NCBI RefSeq assembly: GCF_900100795.1
Contig: NZ_FNCO01000006.1
Span: 124,001-188,000 of the forward strand
Length of the DNA: 64,000 nt
Origin: Pseudomonas abietaniphila
Lineage (GTDB): Bacteria; Pseudomonadota; Gammaproteobacteria; Pseudomonadales; Pseudomonadaceae
Direction: 5' to 3'
Part shown: one piece after another, positions 39,469 through 48,388 of the stretch
How the letters are laid out: every line of letters starts with the position of its first letter
Numbering within the stretch: the first letter of the stretch is position 1
Notes under the pieces: generated by a model
What the model was told of the DNA's origin: nothing
Databases searched by the model: none
Seen by the model: only the letters and a program-made list of their open reading frames with translations
Made by a program: the position numbers and the translations under genes

Positions 39469-41241
39469 ATGTCTGAAGTTTCGTTAAACGGCCGTTGTCT
39501 GGTTTCAGGCAGTGCCCAGGGCGAGTTGCTGTATGCCGACATGGCCTTGAGTTTCTGGGGCGGGGTCGAGCCGTTTACCGGTGAGGTGATCGACCGTCAC
39601 CATCCGCTCAGCGGCCAGATCATCACCGGGCGCGTGTTGGCGATCCCGAGCGGGCGGGGTTCGTGCACCGGCAGCAGCGTGTTGCTGGAACTGATCCTCA
39701 ATGGGCATGCGCCCGCTGCACTGGTGTTCGAACGGGTCGAAGACATCCTCACCCTCGGCGTGCTGATCGCCGAACAGATGTTCGGGCATTCGATTCCGGT
39801 CATCAGCCTCGGCGAAGCCGGTTTCGCGGCACTGCGCAAGGTGAAGTTCGCACGGGTCGAAGACGCGCGGGTCACCGGCTTCGACAACCCGCCGACTGCG
39901 CTTGCTGCCGCCCGATCCCCCCGCGCGCCCCACCGCGTCAGCACCCAGATCACCCTGACCGAAATGGATCAGGGCTTTCTCGACGGCGCCTACGGCAAGG
40001 CTGCACAAGTGGCGATGGGCATCATTCTGCGCATGGCCGAACTGCAAGGCGCGACCGAGCTGCTGGACATCACCCAGGCGCACATCGACGGTTGCATTTA
40101 TACCGGCCCGGCGAGCCTGCGGTTCGCCCGGCAACTGGTGGACTGGGACGCCAAGGTGCGTGTGCCCACCACCCTCAATTCCATCTCGGTGGACAAACGC
40201 CGCTGGCGTGAACTGGGTGTCGACCCGGCACTGGGCGAACCCGCCAGTCAGTTGGGCAACGCTTACCTGGACATGGGCGCGCGCGTCAGTTTTACCTGCG
40301 CGCCTTACCTGCTGGACAGCGCGCCGGAGCTGGGCGAGCAGATCGTCTGGGCCGAATCCAACGCCGTGGTCTACGCCAACAGCGTGATCGGCGCGCGCAC
40401 GCTGAAATACCCCGACTACCTCGACATCTGCATCGCCCTGACCGGCCGTGCGCCGAAAATCGGTTGTCACCTGACACAACAACGCCTGGCGACGCTGCGC
40501 ATCGACATTCCCGAACTGGGCACGCTGGATGACAGTTTCTACCCGCTGCTGGGCTATCACGTGGGCTTGCTCTGCGGTGCTGACATCCCCGTGGTCTGCG
40601 GGCTGGAACACAAGGCGCCCACGCTCGATGACCTGAAAGCCTTCGGCGCAGCGTTCGCGACCACCTCCGCCGCCCCGATGTTTCACATGGCCGGTGTCAC
40701 GCCAGAAGCCACCACCGCTGAACTCGCCCTGGGCGGACACGCGCCAGCCCGAACCCTGAACATCAGCGCTGCCGATTTGCTGAGCAGCTGGCGCGAACTG
40801 AACAGCGCGCAGAGCCCGGAAGTCGACGCCGTCACATTGGGCAATCCGCATTTTTCGTACAGCGAATGCGCCACCCTCGCCCGTCTGTGCCACGGCCTGC
40901 GCAAGCTCGACAGCGTGGCGATGGTCGTCACCTGCGGCCGCGCCACGCTGGAGCGCGCGCAGCAGGCCGGGTACGTGACAACGCTTGAAAACTTCGGCGT
41001 GCAGTTCGTCACCGACACCTGCTGGTGCATGCTCGGCGAGCCGGTGATTCCGCCCACCGCGCGCAACCTGATGACCAACTCCGGCAAGTACGCGCACTAC
41101 GCGCCCGGTCTGGTGGGCCGTCGGGTGCACTTCGCCAACCTGGCCGAATGCGTCGAAAGTGCCTGCACCGGCCTTGCCAGCGCGCGCCTGCCCGTCTGGC
41201 TGCAGGCCGCCGAACACGCGGAGGGGCTGACGCATGTTTGA
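39469..41241 (+). CDS. Aconitase X (type I), cis-3-hydroxy-L-proline dehydratase
   Basis: 590 residues, a fusion of the small swivel domain (about 1-150: LSGQIITGRVLAIPSGRGSCTGSSVLLELI) and the large DUF521 domain. Candidate metal/Fe-S ligands: Cys in SGRGSCTGSS, in APKIGCHL and in DTCWCMLGEP. Type I AcnX fusion proteins in bacteria dehydrate cis-3-hydroxy-L-proline to pyrroline-2-carboxylate; archaeal relatives act in the mevalonate route. Ribosome site CAGGAG precedes ATG. Overlaps the permease gene by 8 nt. Confidence 0.88.
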   Translation: MSEVSLNGRCLVSGSAQGELLYADMALSFWGGVEPFTGEVIDRHHPLSGQIITGRVLAIPSGRGSCTGSSVLLELILNGHAPAALVFERVEDILTLGVLIAEQMFGHSIPVISLGEAGFAALRKVKFARVEDARVTGFDNPPTALAAARSPRAPHRVSTQITLTEMDQGFLDGAYGKAAQVAMGIILRMAELQGATELLDITQAHIDGCIYTGPASLRFARQLVDWDAKVRVPTTLNSISVDKRRWRELGVDPALGEPASQLGNAYLDMGARVSFTCAPYLLDSAPELGEQIVWAESNAVVYANSVIGARTLKYPDYLDICIALTGRAPKIGCHLTQQRLATLRIDIPELGTLDDSFYPLLGYHVGLLCGADIPVVCGLEHKAPTLDDLKAFGAAFATTSAAPMFHMAGVTPEATTAELALGGHAPARTLNISAADLLSSWRELNSAQSPEVDAVTLGNPHFSYSECATLARLCHGLRKLDSVAMVVTCGRATLERAQQAGYVTTLENFGVQFVTDTCWCMLGEPVIPPTARNLMTNSGKYAHYAPGLVGRRVHFANLAECVESACTGLASARLPVWLQAAEHAEGLTHV

Positions 41242-41899
41242 TTACAACTTCCACTGGCGAGCGGCGTTCAAGGCCTTGCCGGACATGCTCAACGGCGCCG
41301 TCGTCACCTTCGAAACCGCCGCGTTGTCGATGATTCTCGGGGTGACCATCGCCCTGTTTCTGGTGTTCATGCGCCAAGGCAAAAACCGTCTGTTTCGCGG
41401 TTTTGCCGCCACCTGGATTTCCATCGCCCGTAACACGCCGTCGCTGTTTCAGGTGTACATCCTGTACTTCGGCCTGGGCTCATTCGGGCTGCACATCAGC
41501 TCATGGGCCGCCTTGCTCGCGGGCATCACCATCAACAACGCGGGCTATCTGGCGGAAAACTTTCGTGGCGGGCTCAAGGCCGTGCCGGACACCCAATTGC
41601 GCGCAGCGCGCTCTCTGGGCATGAGCGCACCCCAAGCCTATCGGCTCATCGTAATCCCGCAGTTGCTGCGCATCGTGTTCTACCCGCTGACCAACCAGAT
41701 GGTCTGGGCGGTGCTGATGACCTCGATGGGCGTGATCGTCGGCCTCAACAACGACCTCACCGGCGTGACGCAGGACTACAACGTCAAGACGTTCCGGACC
41801 TTTGAGTTCTTCGCCATTGCGGCCGTGCTCTATTACCTGATCGCCAAGCTGATCGTGGCCGTCGCACGGCTGCTGTCCTGGCGGCTGTTCCGGTACTAA
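41234..41899 (+). CDS. Amino-acid ABC transporter permease 1
   Basis: 221 residues, HisM/GltK-type. Membrane helices plus the ATPase-coupling EAA-like loop LKAVPDTQLRAARSLGMSAPQAYRLIVIPQLLRI. The N-terminal SARNTP-type sequence (ISIARNTPSLFQVYILYFGLG) is diagnostic of polar amino-acid permeases. Starts inside the end of the aconitase-X gene. Confidence 0.93.
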   Translation: MFDYNFHWRAAFKALPDMLNGAVVTFETAALSMILGVTIALFLVFMRQGKNRLFRGFAATWISIARNTPSLFQVYILYFGLGSFGLHISSWAALLAGITINNAGYLAENFRGGLKAVPDTQLRAARSLGMSAPQAYRLIVIPQLLRIVFYPLTNQMVWAVLMTSMGVIVGLNNDLTGVTQDYNVKTFRTFEFFAIAAVLYYLIAKLIVAVARLLSWRLFRY

Positions 41900-41917
41900 G
41901 GAATTGAGGAACTGACC

Positions 41918-42568
41918 ATGTTCAATAGCAGTTTCAGCTGGAACGACATGCAATTCATGCTGCAAGGCGCGTGGGTCACGATCCTGTTGACGATCATCTC
42001 GATGATCATCGGCACGCTGGCGGGCGTGGTCTGCGGCATGGCGCGTGCGTTGTTGCCGCGCAGCACCATCCCGCTGGCGTGGTTGCTGGACGTGTTTCGC
42101 AGCGTGCCGTTGCTGATCCAGTTCGTGCTGTTCAACGCCCTGAAAAGCATCGTCGGCCTGAACTGGAGCGCCTTCGCCGTGGCGTGCGTGGTGCTGGGGT
42201 TGTACGTCACCGCCTACTGCACGGAAATCGTTCGCAGCGGCGTGTTGTCGGTGCCGCTCACGTTGCGCCGCGCCAGCCGTTCGTTGGGCCTGAGCTACTG
42301 GCAGGACCTGCGCCAGATCGTCATGCCGATGGCGACCCGCGTCGCGTTCCCGGGCTGGGTCAACCTGTTGCTCTCCGTGATGAAGGACACCGCGCTGGTG
42401 ATGTGGATCGGCATCGTCGAACTGCTGCGCGCTTCGCAGACCATCGTCACGCGTATTCAAGAACCGCTGCTGGTGCTGTGCATCGCAGGCCTCATTTACT
42501 ACGTCATGAGTCTGGTGATCGCCCGTCTGGGTGCGCGCCTGGAAACGAGGTGGCAGGAAAATGATTGA
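41918..42568 (+). CDS. Amino-acid ABC transporter permease 2
   Basis: 216 residues. Partner permease with VFRSVPLLIQFVLFNAL and coupling loop LTLRRASRSLGLSYWQDLRQIVMPMATRV. Lies 18 nt after permease 1 and overlaps the ATPase gene by 8 nt. Confidence 0.93.
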   Translation: MFNSSFSWNDMQFMLQGAWVTILLTIISMIIGTLAGVVCGMARALLPRSTIPLAWLLDVFRSVPLLIQFVLFNALKSIVGLNWSAFAVACVVLGLYVTAYCTEIVRSGVLSVPLTLRRASRSLGLSYWQDLRQIVMPMATRVAFPGWVNLLLSVMKDTALVMWIGIVELLRASQTIVTRIQEPLLVLCIAGLIYYVMSLVIARLGARLETRWQEND

Positions 42569-43283
42569 GATCGACAACGTACACAAATCGTTTGGTGAGC
42601 TTGAAGTGATCAAGGGCGTGAGCCTGCAAGTGCAGAAAGGCGAAGTGGTGTCGATCATCGGCGGCTCGGGCTCGGGCAAGTCCACGCTGCTGATGTGCAT
42701 CAACGGCCTGGAGTCGATCAAGAGCGGCAGCATCCGCGTGGACGGCACTGAAGTGCACGCCAAAAGCACGGACATCAACAAGCTGAGGCAGCGGATCGGC
42801 ATCGTCTTTCAGCAGTGGAATGCCTTTCCACACCTGACGGTGCTGGAAAACGTGATGCTCGCGCCGCGCACCGTGCTGGGTAAAAGCAAGGCCGAAGCCG
42901 AGGCGCTGGCGGTCAAGCAACTGACCCACGTGGGCCTGGGCGACAAGCTCAAGGTGTTTCCCGGCAAGCTGTCGGGCGGTCAGCAACAGCGCATGGCAAT
43001 TGCCCGCGCCCTGGCGATGTCGCCCGACTACATGCTGTTCGACGAAGCGACCTCAGCGCTGGATCCGCAGTTGGTGGGCGAGGTGCTGGACACCATGCGC
43101 ATGCTTGCCGAAGACGGCATGACCATGATTCTGGTGACCCACGAGATTCGTTTCGCCCGCGATGTGTCGGACCGCGTGGCGTTTTTCCGTAACGGTCTGG
43201 TGCATGAGATCGGCACGCCCGATCAGGTCATCGGCAACCCGCAGCGGCCGGAGACGGCGGATTTTTTGCGGTCGATCAATTAA
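42561..43283 (+). CDS. Amino-acid ABC transporter ATPase
   Basis: 240 residues. Walker A GGSGSGKST (34-42), Q-loop IVFQQWNAF, signature LSGGQQQR, Walker B YMLFDEATSALD and switch His in LVTHEIRFA. ATG at 42561 overlaps the permease stop. Completes the importer with the binding protein at 38449. Confidence 0.95.
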   Translation: MIEIDNVHKSFGELEVIKGVSLQVQKGEVVSIIGGSGSGKSTLLMCINGLESIKSGSIRVDGTEVHAKSTDINKLRQRIGIVFQQWNAFPHLTVLENVMLAPRTVLGKSKAEAEALAVKQLTHVGLGDKLKVFPGKLSGGQQQRMAIARALAMSPDYMLFDEATSALDPQLVGEVLDTMRMLAEDGMTMILVTHEIRFARDVSDRVAFFRNGLVHEIGTPDQVIGNPQRPETADFLRSIN

Positions 43284-43302
43284 CGGGGTTTGGCGATCAA
43301 AA

Positions 43303-43393
43303 CTGTAGGAGCCGGCTTGCTGGCGAACGCGGTCTGTCATCAAACGTTGTAGGGCCTGACCTGACGCATTCGCCAGCAAGCCGGCTCCTACAG
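43303..43393. repeat. REP-like pair (family C)
   Basis: TGTAGGAGCCGGCTTGCTGG ... CCAGCAAGCCGGCTCCTACA, about 28-bp arms, after the ATPase gene. Confidence 0.93.
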
Positions 43394-43433
43394 ATCCCGT
43401 CAGGCCGCAAGACACATTAAAGGAGGCCCGTTA

Positions 43434-44471
43434 ATGCGCTCATCGAAAGTGATTCATGTGGTCAGTTGTCACGCCGAGGGTGAAGTCGGCGATGTGATCG
43501 TCGGCGGTGTCGCGCCGCCGCCGGGCGATACGATCTGGGAGCAGTCGCGCTGGATCGAGAAGGACAACGTGCTGCGCAACTTCATGCTCAATGAGCCACG
43601 GGGCGGGGTGTTCCGTCACGTCAACCTGCTGGTGCCGCCGAAGAATCCGAAGGCGCAGATGGGCTGGATCATCATGGAACCTGCGGACGTGCCGCCGATG
43701 TCCGGCTCCAACTCCCTGTGCGTGGCCACCGTGCTGCTGGACAGCGGGATCCTGCCGATGACCGAACCGCAAACCCGCCTGGTCCTCGAAGCGCCGGGCG
43801 GCCTGATCGAAGCCATCGCCCAGTGCCGTGACGGCAAGGTGCAAAGCGTCGAAGTGCACAACCACCCCTCGTTCGCCGATCAGCTAGACGTGTGGATCGA
43901 GGTGCCGGGGTTGGGTTCGATTCAGGTCGACACGGCCTACGGCGGCGACAGTTTCGCCATCGTCGACTCGGTGAAACTGGGCTTCTCGCTGACCGCTGAT
44001 GAAGCGAAGGACCTGGTGGAGACCGGCCTGAAGATCACCAAAGCGGCAAACGAACAACTGGGTTTTAACCACCCGACAAACAAAGACTGGAACCATATTT
44101 CGTTCTGCCAGATCGCCGCGCCCGTCAATTACGACGGCGGTGTGGCGAACGCGGCCAACGCCGTGGTCATTCGTCCCGGCAAGATCGACCGCTCGCCCTG
44201 CGGCACAGGCTGCTCGGCGCGTCTGGCGGTGCTGCATGCCAAGGGTCAGTTGAAGGTGGGTGACCGGTTTATCGGTCGCTCGATCATCGGCTCGGAGTTC
44301 CACTGCAAGATTCAGAGCGAAACCGAGATTGCCGGGCGTAAAGCGATTGTGCCAAGCCTGTCGGGCCGCGCGTGGATCACCGGCACGCACCAGCACATGC
44401 TGGACCCGAGCGATCCGTGGCCGGAGGGGTACAAGTTGAGCGATACCTGGCCGGTTGGGTTGAAGCTTTGA
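43434..44471 (+). CDS. Proline-racemase-superfamily enzyme with Ser/Cys active site
   Basis: 345 residues. The first catalytic position is serine (S90 in [10 protein letters not shown]) and the second cysteine (C256 in [11 protein letters not shown]). Published work on this superfamily links Cys/Cys to racemase or epimerase, Cys/Thr to trans-3-hydroxyproline dehydratase, and Ser/Cys to 3- and 4-hydroxyproline epimerases. It is about 30 residues longer than the Cys/Cys paralogue at 33665. Annotation pipelines may call it trans-3-hydroxyproline dehydratase; I favour a 3-hydroxyproline 2-epimerase or related activity feeding the aconitase-X enzyme. Ribosome site AAGGAGG. Confidence 0.8.
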   Translation: MRSSKVIHVVSCHAEGEVGDVIVGGVAPPPGDTIWEQSRWIEKDNVLRNFMLNEPRGGVFRHVNLLVPPKNPKAQMGWIIMEPADVPPMSGSNSLCVATVLLDSGILPMTEPQTRLVLEAPGGLIEAIAQCRDGKVQSVEVHNHPSFADQLDVWIEVPGLGSIQVDTAYGGDSFAIVDSVKLGFSLTADEAKDLVETGLKITKAANEQLGFNHPTNKDWNHISFCQIAAPVNYDGGVANAANAVVIRPGKIDRSPCGTGCSARLAVLHAKGQLKVGDRFIGRSIIGSEFHCKIQSETEIAGRKAIVPSLSGRAWITGTHQHMLDPSDPWPEGYKLSDTWPVGLKL

Positions 44472-44495
44472 ACACGAGGTGATTCGGGCCAAAGC

Positions 44496-44587
44496 CCGTA
44501 GGAGCCGGCTTGCTGGCGAAAGCATTTGACCGGTCGTGTTTGCATCGACTGACACTCTGCCTTCGCCAGCAAGCCGGCTCCTACGGG
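44496..44587. repeat. REP-like pair (family C)
   Basis: CCGTAGGAGCCGGCTTGCTG ... CAGCAAGCCGGCTCCTACGG, matching the pair at 43303; the two flank the Ser/Cys racemase-family gene, giving it direct family-C repeats about 1.1 kb apart. Confidence 0.93.
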
Positions 44588-44673
44588 CTGCGCCCAGAAG
44601 CAGATAGGCGTCGCTGAGATTTGCAGATTGCAGAAACAGATTTTCAAACCGGGCCTGATACGCCCAAACCAAA

Positions 44674-44683
44674 ACGTATACGA
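44674..44683. promoter_or_regulatory. Candidate operator 3 (ACGTATACGA) before the deaminase gene
   Basis: Differs from the perfect site at 38394 by one base, with the same right flank AAAT. It lies 29 nt before the deaminase ATG. Confidence 0.62.
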
Positions 44684-44712
44684 AATACCTTAATCCGAAA
44701 AAGGAGTCACTC

Positions 44713-45630
44713 ATGAGCCAGTCCGTATCCTGGAGCGGTGTTTTCCCCGCCGTTACCACTCAATTCAACGATGATTTCTCCCTCAACCTGGAGGCGACGC
44801 ACACGGTCATTTCCAACCTCGTGCGCGACGGCGTGTCGGGTCTGGTGATCTGCGGCACCGTCGGGGAGAACACCTCGTTGAGCGTGGCCGAGAAGATCAG
44901 CCTGGTGGAGGTCGCCAAAGACGCCTCGGCCGGGCGCGTGCCGGTGATTTCCGGGATCGCCGAATTCACCAGCGCCAACGCCAGCGCGGTCGCCAAGGAC
45001 GTGCAAAAGGCAGGGGCCGACGGAATCATGCTGATGCCGGCGCTGGTCTATTCGTCCAAGCCGTTCGAGACCGCCGCGCACTTCCGCACCGTGGCCGCGG
45101 CCACCGACCTGCCGATGATGGTGTACAACAACCCGCCCATCTATAAGAACGACGTGACGCCGGACATCCTGATTTCCCTGGCCGATTGCGACAACATCGT
45201 CTGCTTCAAGGATTCGTCGGGCAACACCAACCGCTTCATCGACGTGCGCAACGAAGTCGGCGACCGCTTCGTGCTGTTCGCAGGCCTCGACGACGTGCTG
45301 GTGGAAAGCGTGGCCGTGGGCGCGGTGGGCTGGGTGTCGGGCATGTCCAACGCCTTCCCGAAAGAGGGTGAAACCCTGTTCCGTCTGGCCAAGGCAGGAC
45401 GTTTTGCTGAGGCGATGGCGCTGTATGAGTGGTTCATGCCGCTGCTGCACCTCGACGCGCGTCCGGATCTGGTCCAATGCATCAAGCTGTGCGAAGCGAT
45501 CATGGAACGCGGCAGCGCCCTCACCCGCCCACCGCGCCTGGCGCTGCCGGACAGCGACCGTGAATACGTCGAGAAACTGATGAAGACCGCGCTGGCGAAC
45601 AAGCCGGTGCTGCCGGATGTGGGGTTGTAA
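44713..45630 (+). CDS. lhpC: Pyrroline-4-hydroxy-2-carboxylate deaminase (DapA family, LhpC-like)
   Basis: 305 residues, class I aldolase TIM barrel. Schiff-base lysine K166 in VCFKDSSGNT and general-base tyrosine Y138 in MVYNNPP. In hydroxyproline catabolism it deaminates pyrroline-4-hydroxy-2-carboxylate to 2-oxoglutarate semialdehyde. The next enzyme, a semialdehyde dehydrogenase, is not nearby. Ribosome site AAGGAG. The candidate GntR operator before it ties it to the island. Confidence 0.9.
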   Translation: MSQSVSWSGVFPAVTTQFNDDFSLNLEATHTVISNLVRDGVSGLVICGTVGENTSLSVAEKISLVEVAKDASAGRVPVISGIAEFTSANASAVAKDVQKAGADGIMLMPALVYSSKPFETAAHFRTVAAATDLPMMVYNNPPIYKNDVTPDILISLADCDNIVCFKDSSGNTNRFIDVRNEVGDRFVLFAGLDDVLVESVAVGAVGWVSGMSNAFPKEGETLFRLAKAGRFAEAMALYEWFMPLLHLDARPDLVQCIKLCEAIMERGSALTRPPRLALPDSDREYVEKLMKTALANKPVLPDVGL

Positions 45631-45663
45631 TCAGCAACACCGATAGCGAGATGCATGCACGAT

Positions 45664-45816
45664 CCTGTAGGAGCTGGCTTGTCCTGCGATCGGCGACGCA
45701 GTCGTCGTAAAACCCGGCATCTCGGTGTGTCAGACCTACCGGGTGTGCAGGGTTTACGACGGGTTACCCGCCGATCGCAGGACAAGGTGGAGCGCCACCC
45801 CGGCAGATCCTACAAG
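45664..45816. repeat. REP-like pair (family D variant) with a rearranged right arm
   Basis: Left arm CTGTAGGAGCTGGCTTGTCC; the right arm should read GGACAAGCCAGCTCCTACAG but instead is GGACAAGGTGGAGCGCCACC followed by CCGGCAGATCCTACAAGG. Inner segments (GCGATCGGCG / CGCCGATCGC) still pair. Confidence 0.82.
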
Positions 45817-45827
45817 GGATCGCGCGT

Positions 45828-46652
45828 TTAGAGATTCACCACATTCACAAACCGCGACGCCGCTGCCTCGTCGATCTTCAGGCTGGTGAAGTCGAACAGG
45901 TTGCGGTCCGCCAGTTGCGACGGGATGACGTTCTGCAGGCTGCGGAAGATCATTTCAGAGCGGCCCGGGGTCTTGCGGTCCCATTCCTGGAGCATGTCCT
46001 TGACCACCTGGCGCTGCAGGTTTTCCTGCGAGCCGCAGAGGTTGCACGGGATAATCGGGAACTGCTTCATGTCCGAATACGCCTGAATGTCCTTCTCGGC
46101 GCAGTAGGCCAGCGGACGAATCACCACGTTGCGGCCGTCGTCCGCGCGCAGCTTGGGCGGCATGGCTTTGAGGGAGCCGTTGAAGAACATGTTCAGGAAA
46201 AACGTCTCGACGATGTCGTCACGGTGGTGACCGAGGGCCATCTTGGTCGCCCCGATTTCGTCGGCGAAGGTGTACAGCGTGCCGCGACGCAGGCGCGAGC
46301 ACAGGGAGCAGGTGGTCTTGCCTTCCGGAATCAGCTCCTTGACCACCGAATAGGTGTCTTTCTCGACGATGTGGTACTCGACGCCGAGCTCCTTCAGGTA
46401 GGCCGGCAGCACGTGCTCAGGGAAGCCCGGCTGTTTCTGGTCCATGTTCACGGCGACGATGTCGAACTTGATCGGCGCGACCTTTTGCAGGTGGATCAGC
46501 ACATCGAGCATGGTGTAGCTGTCCTTGCCGCCGGACAGGCAGACCATGACCTTGTCACCCTCTTCAATCATGTTGAAATCGGCCACGGCTTCGCCCGCTA
46601 GCCGACGCAGGCGCTTCTGCAGTTTGTTCTGATTGACTGAAAGGGTGCCCAT
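45828..46652 (-). CDS. ttcA: tRNA 2-thiocytidine(32) synthetase TtcA
   Basis: 274 residues. Adds sulfur to C32 of some tRNAs using an Fe-S cluster and ATP. Seen: PP-loop SGGKDS (40-45), [13 protein letters not shown] and [15 protein letters not shown] cysteine pairs, [13 protein letters not shown] at 46652; upstream in-frame sequence overlaps a repeat and is rejected. Confidence 0.95.
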   Translation of the reverse strand: MGTLSVNQNKLQKRLRRLAGEAVADFNMIEEGDKVMVCLSGGKDSYTMLDVLIHLQKVAPIKFDIVAVNMDQKQPGFPEHVLPAYLKELGVEYHIVEKDTYSVVKELIPEGKTTCSLCSRLRRGTLYTFADEIGATKMALGHHRDDIVETFFLNMFFNGSLKAMPPKLRADDGRNVVIRPLAYCAEKDIQAYSDMKQFPIIPCNLCGSQENLQRQVVKDMLQEWDRKTPGRSEMIFRSLQNVIPSQLADRNLFDFTSLKIDEAAASRFVNVVNL

Positions 46653-47070
46653 GGCGCTGATATCCGCTCGCTGTGACTCTGGAAAGGGTCGGCATTTTAC
46701 GCATAAACGTGGCGGCAGGTAATGCCTGCGTGGGTGCCACACAACCTTGTGGGAGCTGCCGGAGGTTACGACGGTGGCGATAGCGATATGACTGACACAC
46801 CGCATTCGCCACTGTCGTAACCTCAAGCAGCTGCCACAGGCTCAGTCGCAACGACACCTACCATTCATCCACCCATATCCGTCTGTTGATCACCATCGGC
46901 TATTAACAGGCGCCGGATAGTCCTAATTACTCTAAAGCCCACGGTTTTCGTGGCTTCCAGCTTTCTATACTGCCAGTAAGGTCGCAGCGGTTCCCCTGTA
47001 GAGATTGTGGCCTTGCCCTGACGGCATCTGGCCGGTCAGGGGCGATGGCACATCATCAGGAGTAACGGGC
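46653..47070. other. Divergent intergenic region, ttcA / Yip1-family gene
   Basis: 418 bp. Contains a repeat pair at 46747-46840 and a hairpin AGCCCACG-GTTTT-CGTGGCT near 46934. A second inverted repeat, CCCTGAC (47016-47022) / GTCAGGG (47035-47041), sits 30 nt before the Yip1-family start and could affect its translation. No gene seen. Confidence 0.5.
46747..46840. repeat. REP-like pair (GTGGGAGCTGC type)
   Basis: TTGTGGGAGCTGC ... GCAGCTGCCACAGG with inner GAGGTTACGAC / GTCGTAACCTC. The inner CGTAACCTC module recurs in the three repeats at 55883-56308. Confidence 0.85.
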
Positions 47071-47673
47071 ATGATCCATCACGTCTTGGGGCTGTTCACG
47101 CACCCCGATCAAGAATGGCAACAGATACGTGGCGAAAAAGAAGAAAGCATCAGCCACATGTACCTCACCCACACGTTGATCCTCGCTGCGATACCTGCGG
47201 TGTCCGCCTACATCGGCACGACCCAGGTGGGCTGGGTCATCGGCAGCCGCGCGCCGGTCATGCTGACCAGCGAAAGCGCGATCTGGATGACGATCATGTC
47301 GTACATCGCCATGCTCGCCGGAGTCGGTGTGATGGGCGGATTCATCCACTGGATGGCGCGCACCTACGACGCAAGCCCGAGCCTGGCGCGCTGTGTAGCG
47401 TTTGCCACGTACACCGCGACCCCACTGTTCATCGGCGGCCTGGCGGCGCTCTATCCACACATGTGGCTGGGCATGATGGTGGGCCTGGCGGCGGTCTGCT
47501 ACACGGTCTACCTGCTGTACGTCGGCTTGCCGGTGTTCATGAACATCCACCCCGACGAGGGGTTCATGTTCTCCAGTTCGGTGCTAGCGGTGGGCCTGGT
47601 GGTGCTGGTGGCGATCATGGCGTTTACGGTGGTGCTGTGGGGGATTGGGGTCGGGCCTGAGTATACGAATTAA
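47071..47673 (+). CDS. Yip1-family inner-membrane protein
   Basis: 200 residues. N-terminal MIHHVLGLFTHPDQEWQQIRGE followed by five hydrophobic segments, the pattern of PF04893 (Yip1 domain) proteins. Conserved in pseudomonads, function unknown. Ribosome site CAGGAG 11 nt before ATG. Confidence 0.84.
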   Translation: MIHHVLGLFTHPDQEWQQIRGEKEESISHMYLTHTLILAAIPAVSAYIGTTQVGWVIGSRAPVMLTSESAIWMTIMSYIAMLAGVGVMGGFIHWMARTYDASPSLARCVAFATYTATPLFIGGLAALYPHMWLGMMVGLAAVCYTVYLLYVGLPVFMNIHPDEGFMFSSSVLAVGLVVLVAIMAFTVVLWGIGVGPEYTN

Positions 47674-47692
47674 GGAAACGCGGCCGAACTTC

Positions 47693-47796
47693 TGTAGGAG
47701 CGCGCTTGGTCTGGGCCGCATCCGGACGATTGCGGTGTTTCTGCTATTCATTTGGCGACTGACGCACCGCAATCGCGGGCAAGCGCGCTCCTACAA
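47693..47796. repeat. REP-like pair (family B mosaic)
   Basis: Left arm TGTAGGAGCGCGCTTGGTCT continues into GGGCCGCATCCGGACGATTG, the right arm into GCAATCGCGGGCAAGCGCGC. The outer 14 bp pair; the middle of the arms comes from two different modules (GGTCTGGGCC against GCGGGCAAG). Confidence 0.85.
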
Positions 47797-47890
47797 GTGT
47801 TAGCGGCAGATTTACGACCATTCGGCAGCTCAGGTTTTCGAGAAGCACACGCTTTGCGGCATAATCGCCTCCTCTGGAGACCGATGAAGC

Positions 47891-48385
47891 ATGCTCGAGC
47901 CACTCAATACCCGCGTCGAATCCTGTTACCAACAAGCTGAAGCCTTTTTCAAACGCCCTTTCAAACGCCCTGTCGTCAGCCTCAAATTGCGAGGCCAAAA
48001 GGCCGGTGTCGCGCACCTGCACGAAAACATGCTGCGCTTCAATCCGCAGCTGTACCGCGAAAACAGTGAAGACTTCCTGCGCCAGACCGTGGCCCATGAG
48101 GTCGCGCATCTGGTCGCCCATCAATTGTTCGGCGACACCATTGCGCCCCATGGCGAAGAGTGGCAATTGATCATGCGCGGCGTGTACGAACTGCCGCCCA
48201 ACCGCTGCCATACCTATGAAATTCAGCGCCGCCGCGTGACCCGCTACATCTACCGCTGCCCGTGCCCGGAAAGCGATTTCCCGTTCTCCGTGCAGCGGCA
48301 CAAGCTGGTGCGCAAGGGACGGCGGTATCTGTGCCGTCGCTGTCGGGAGATTCTGGTGTTCAGTGGTGAGACGCGGGTGGAGTAA
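47891..48385 (+). CDS. sprT: SprT-family zinc metalloprotease-like protein
   Basis: 164 residues. Zincin motif HEVAH (H69, E70, H73) in TVAHEVAHLVAHQLFG, third ligand region APHGEEW, and a C-terminal zinc-ribbon-like region with YRCPC and LCRRCREIL. The eukaryotic relative is Spartan, which digests DNA-protein crosslinks; the bacterial role is not established. Convergent with the CoA-transferase gene with only 3 nt between. Confidence 0.9.
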   Translation: MLEPLNTRVESCYQQAEAFFKRPFKRPVVSLKLRGQKAGVAHLHENMLRFNPQLYRENSEDFLRQTVAHEVAHLVAHQLFGDTIAPHGEEWQLIMRGVYELPPNRCHTYEIQRRRVTRYIYRCPCPESDFPFSVQRHKLVRKGRRYLCRRCREILVFSGETRVE

Positions 48386-48388
48386 ACG

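Noticed and set aside
39505..41235. 576-codon open frame antisense to the aconitase-X gene
   Set aside because: No family resemblance, His/Gln/Arg-rich, opposite a clearly functional gene.
47661..47670. GTATACGAAT resembling the island operator
   Set aside because: It encodes the last residues of the Yip1-family protein (Val-Tyr/Thr-Asn region), has no left half-site and lies before no promoter of the island.
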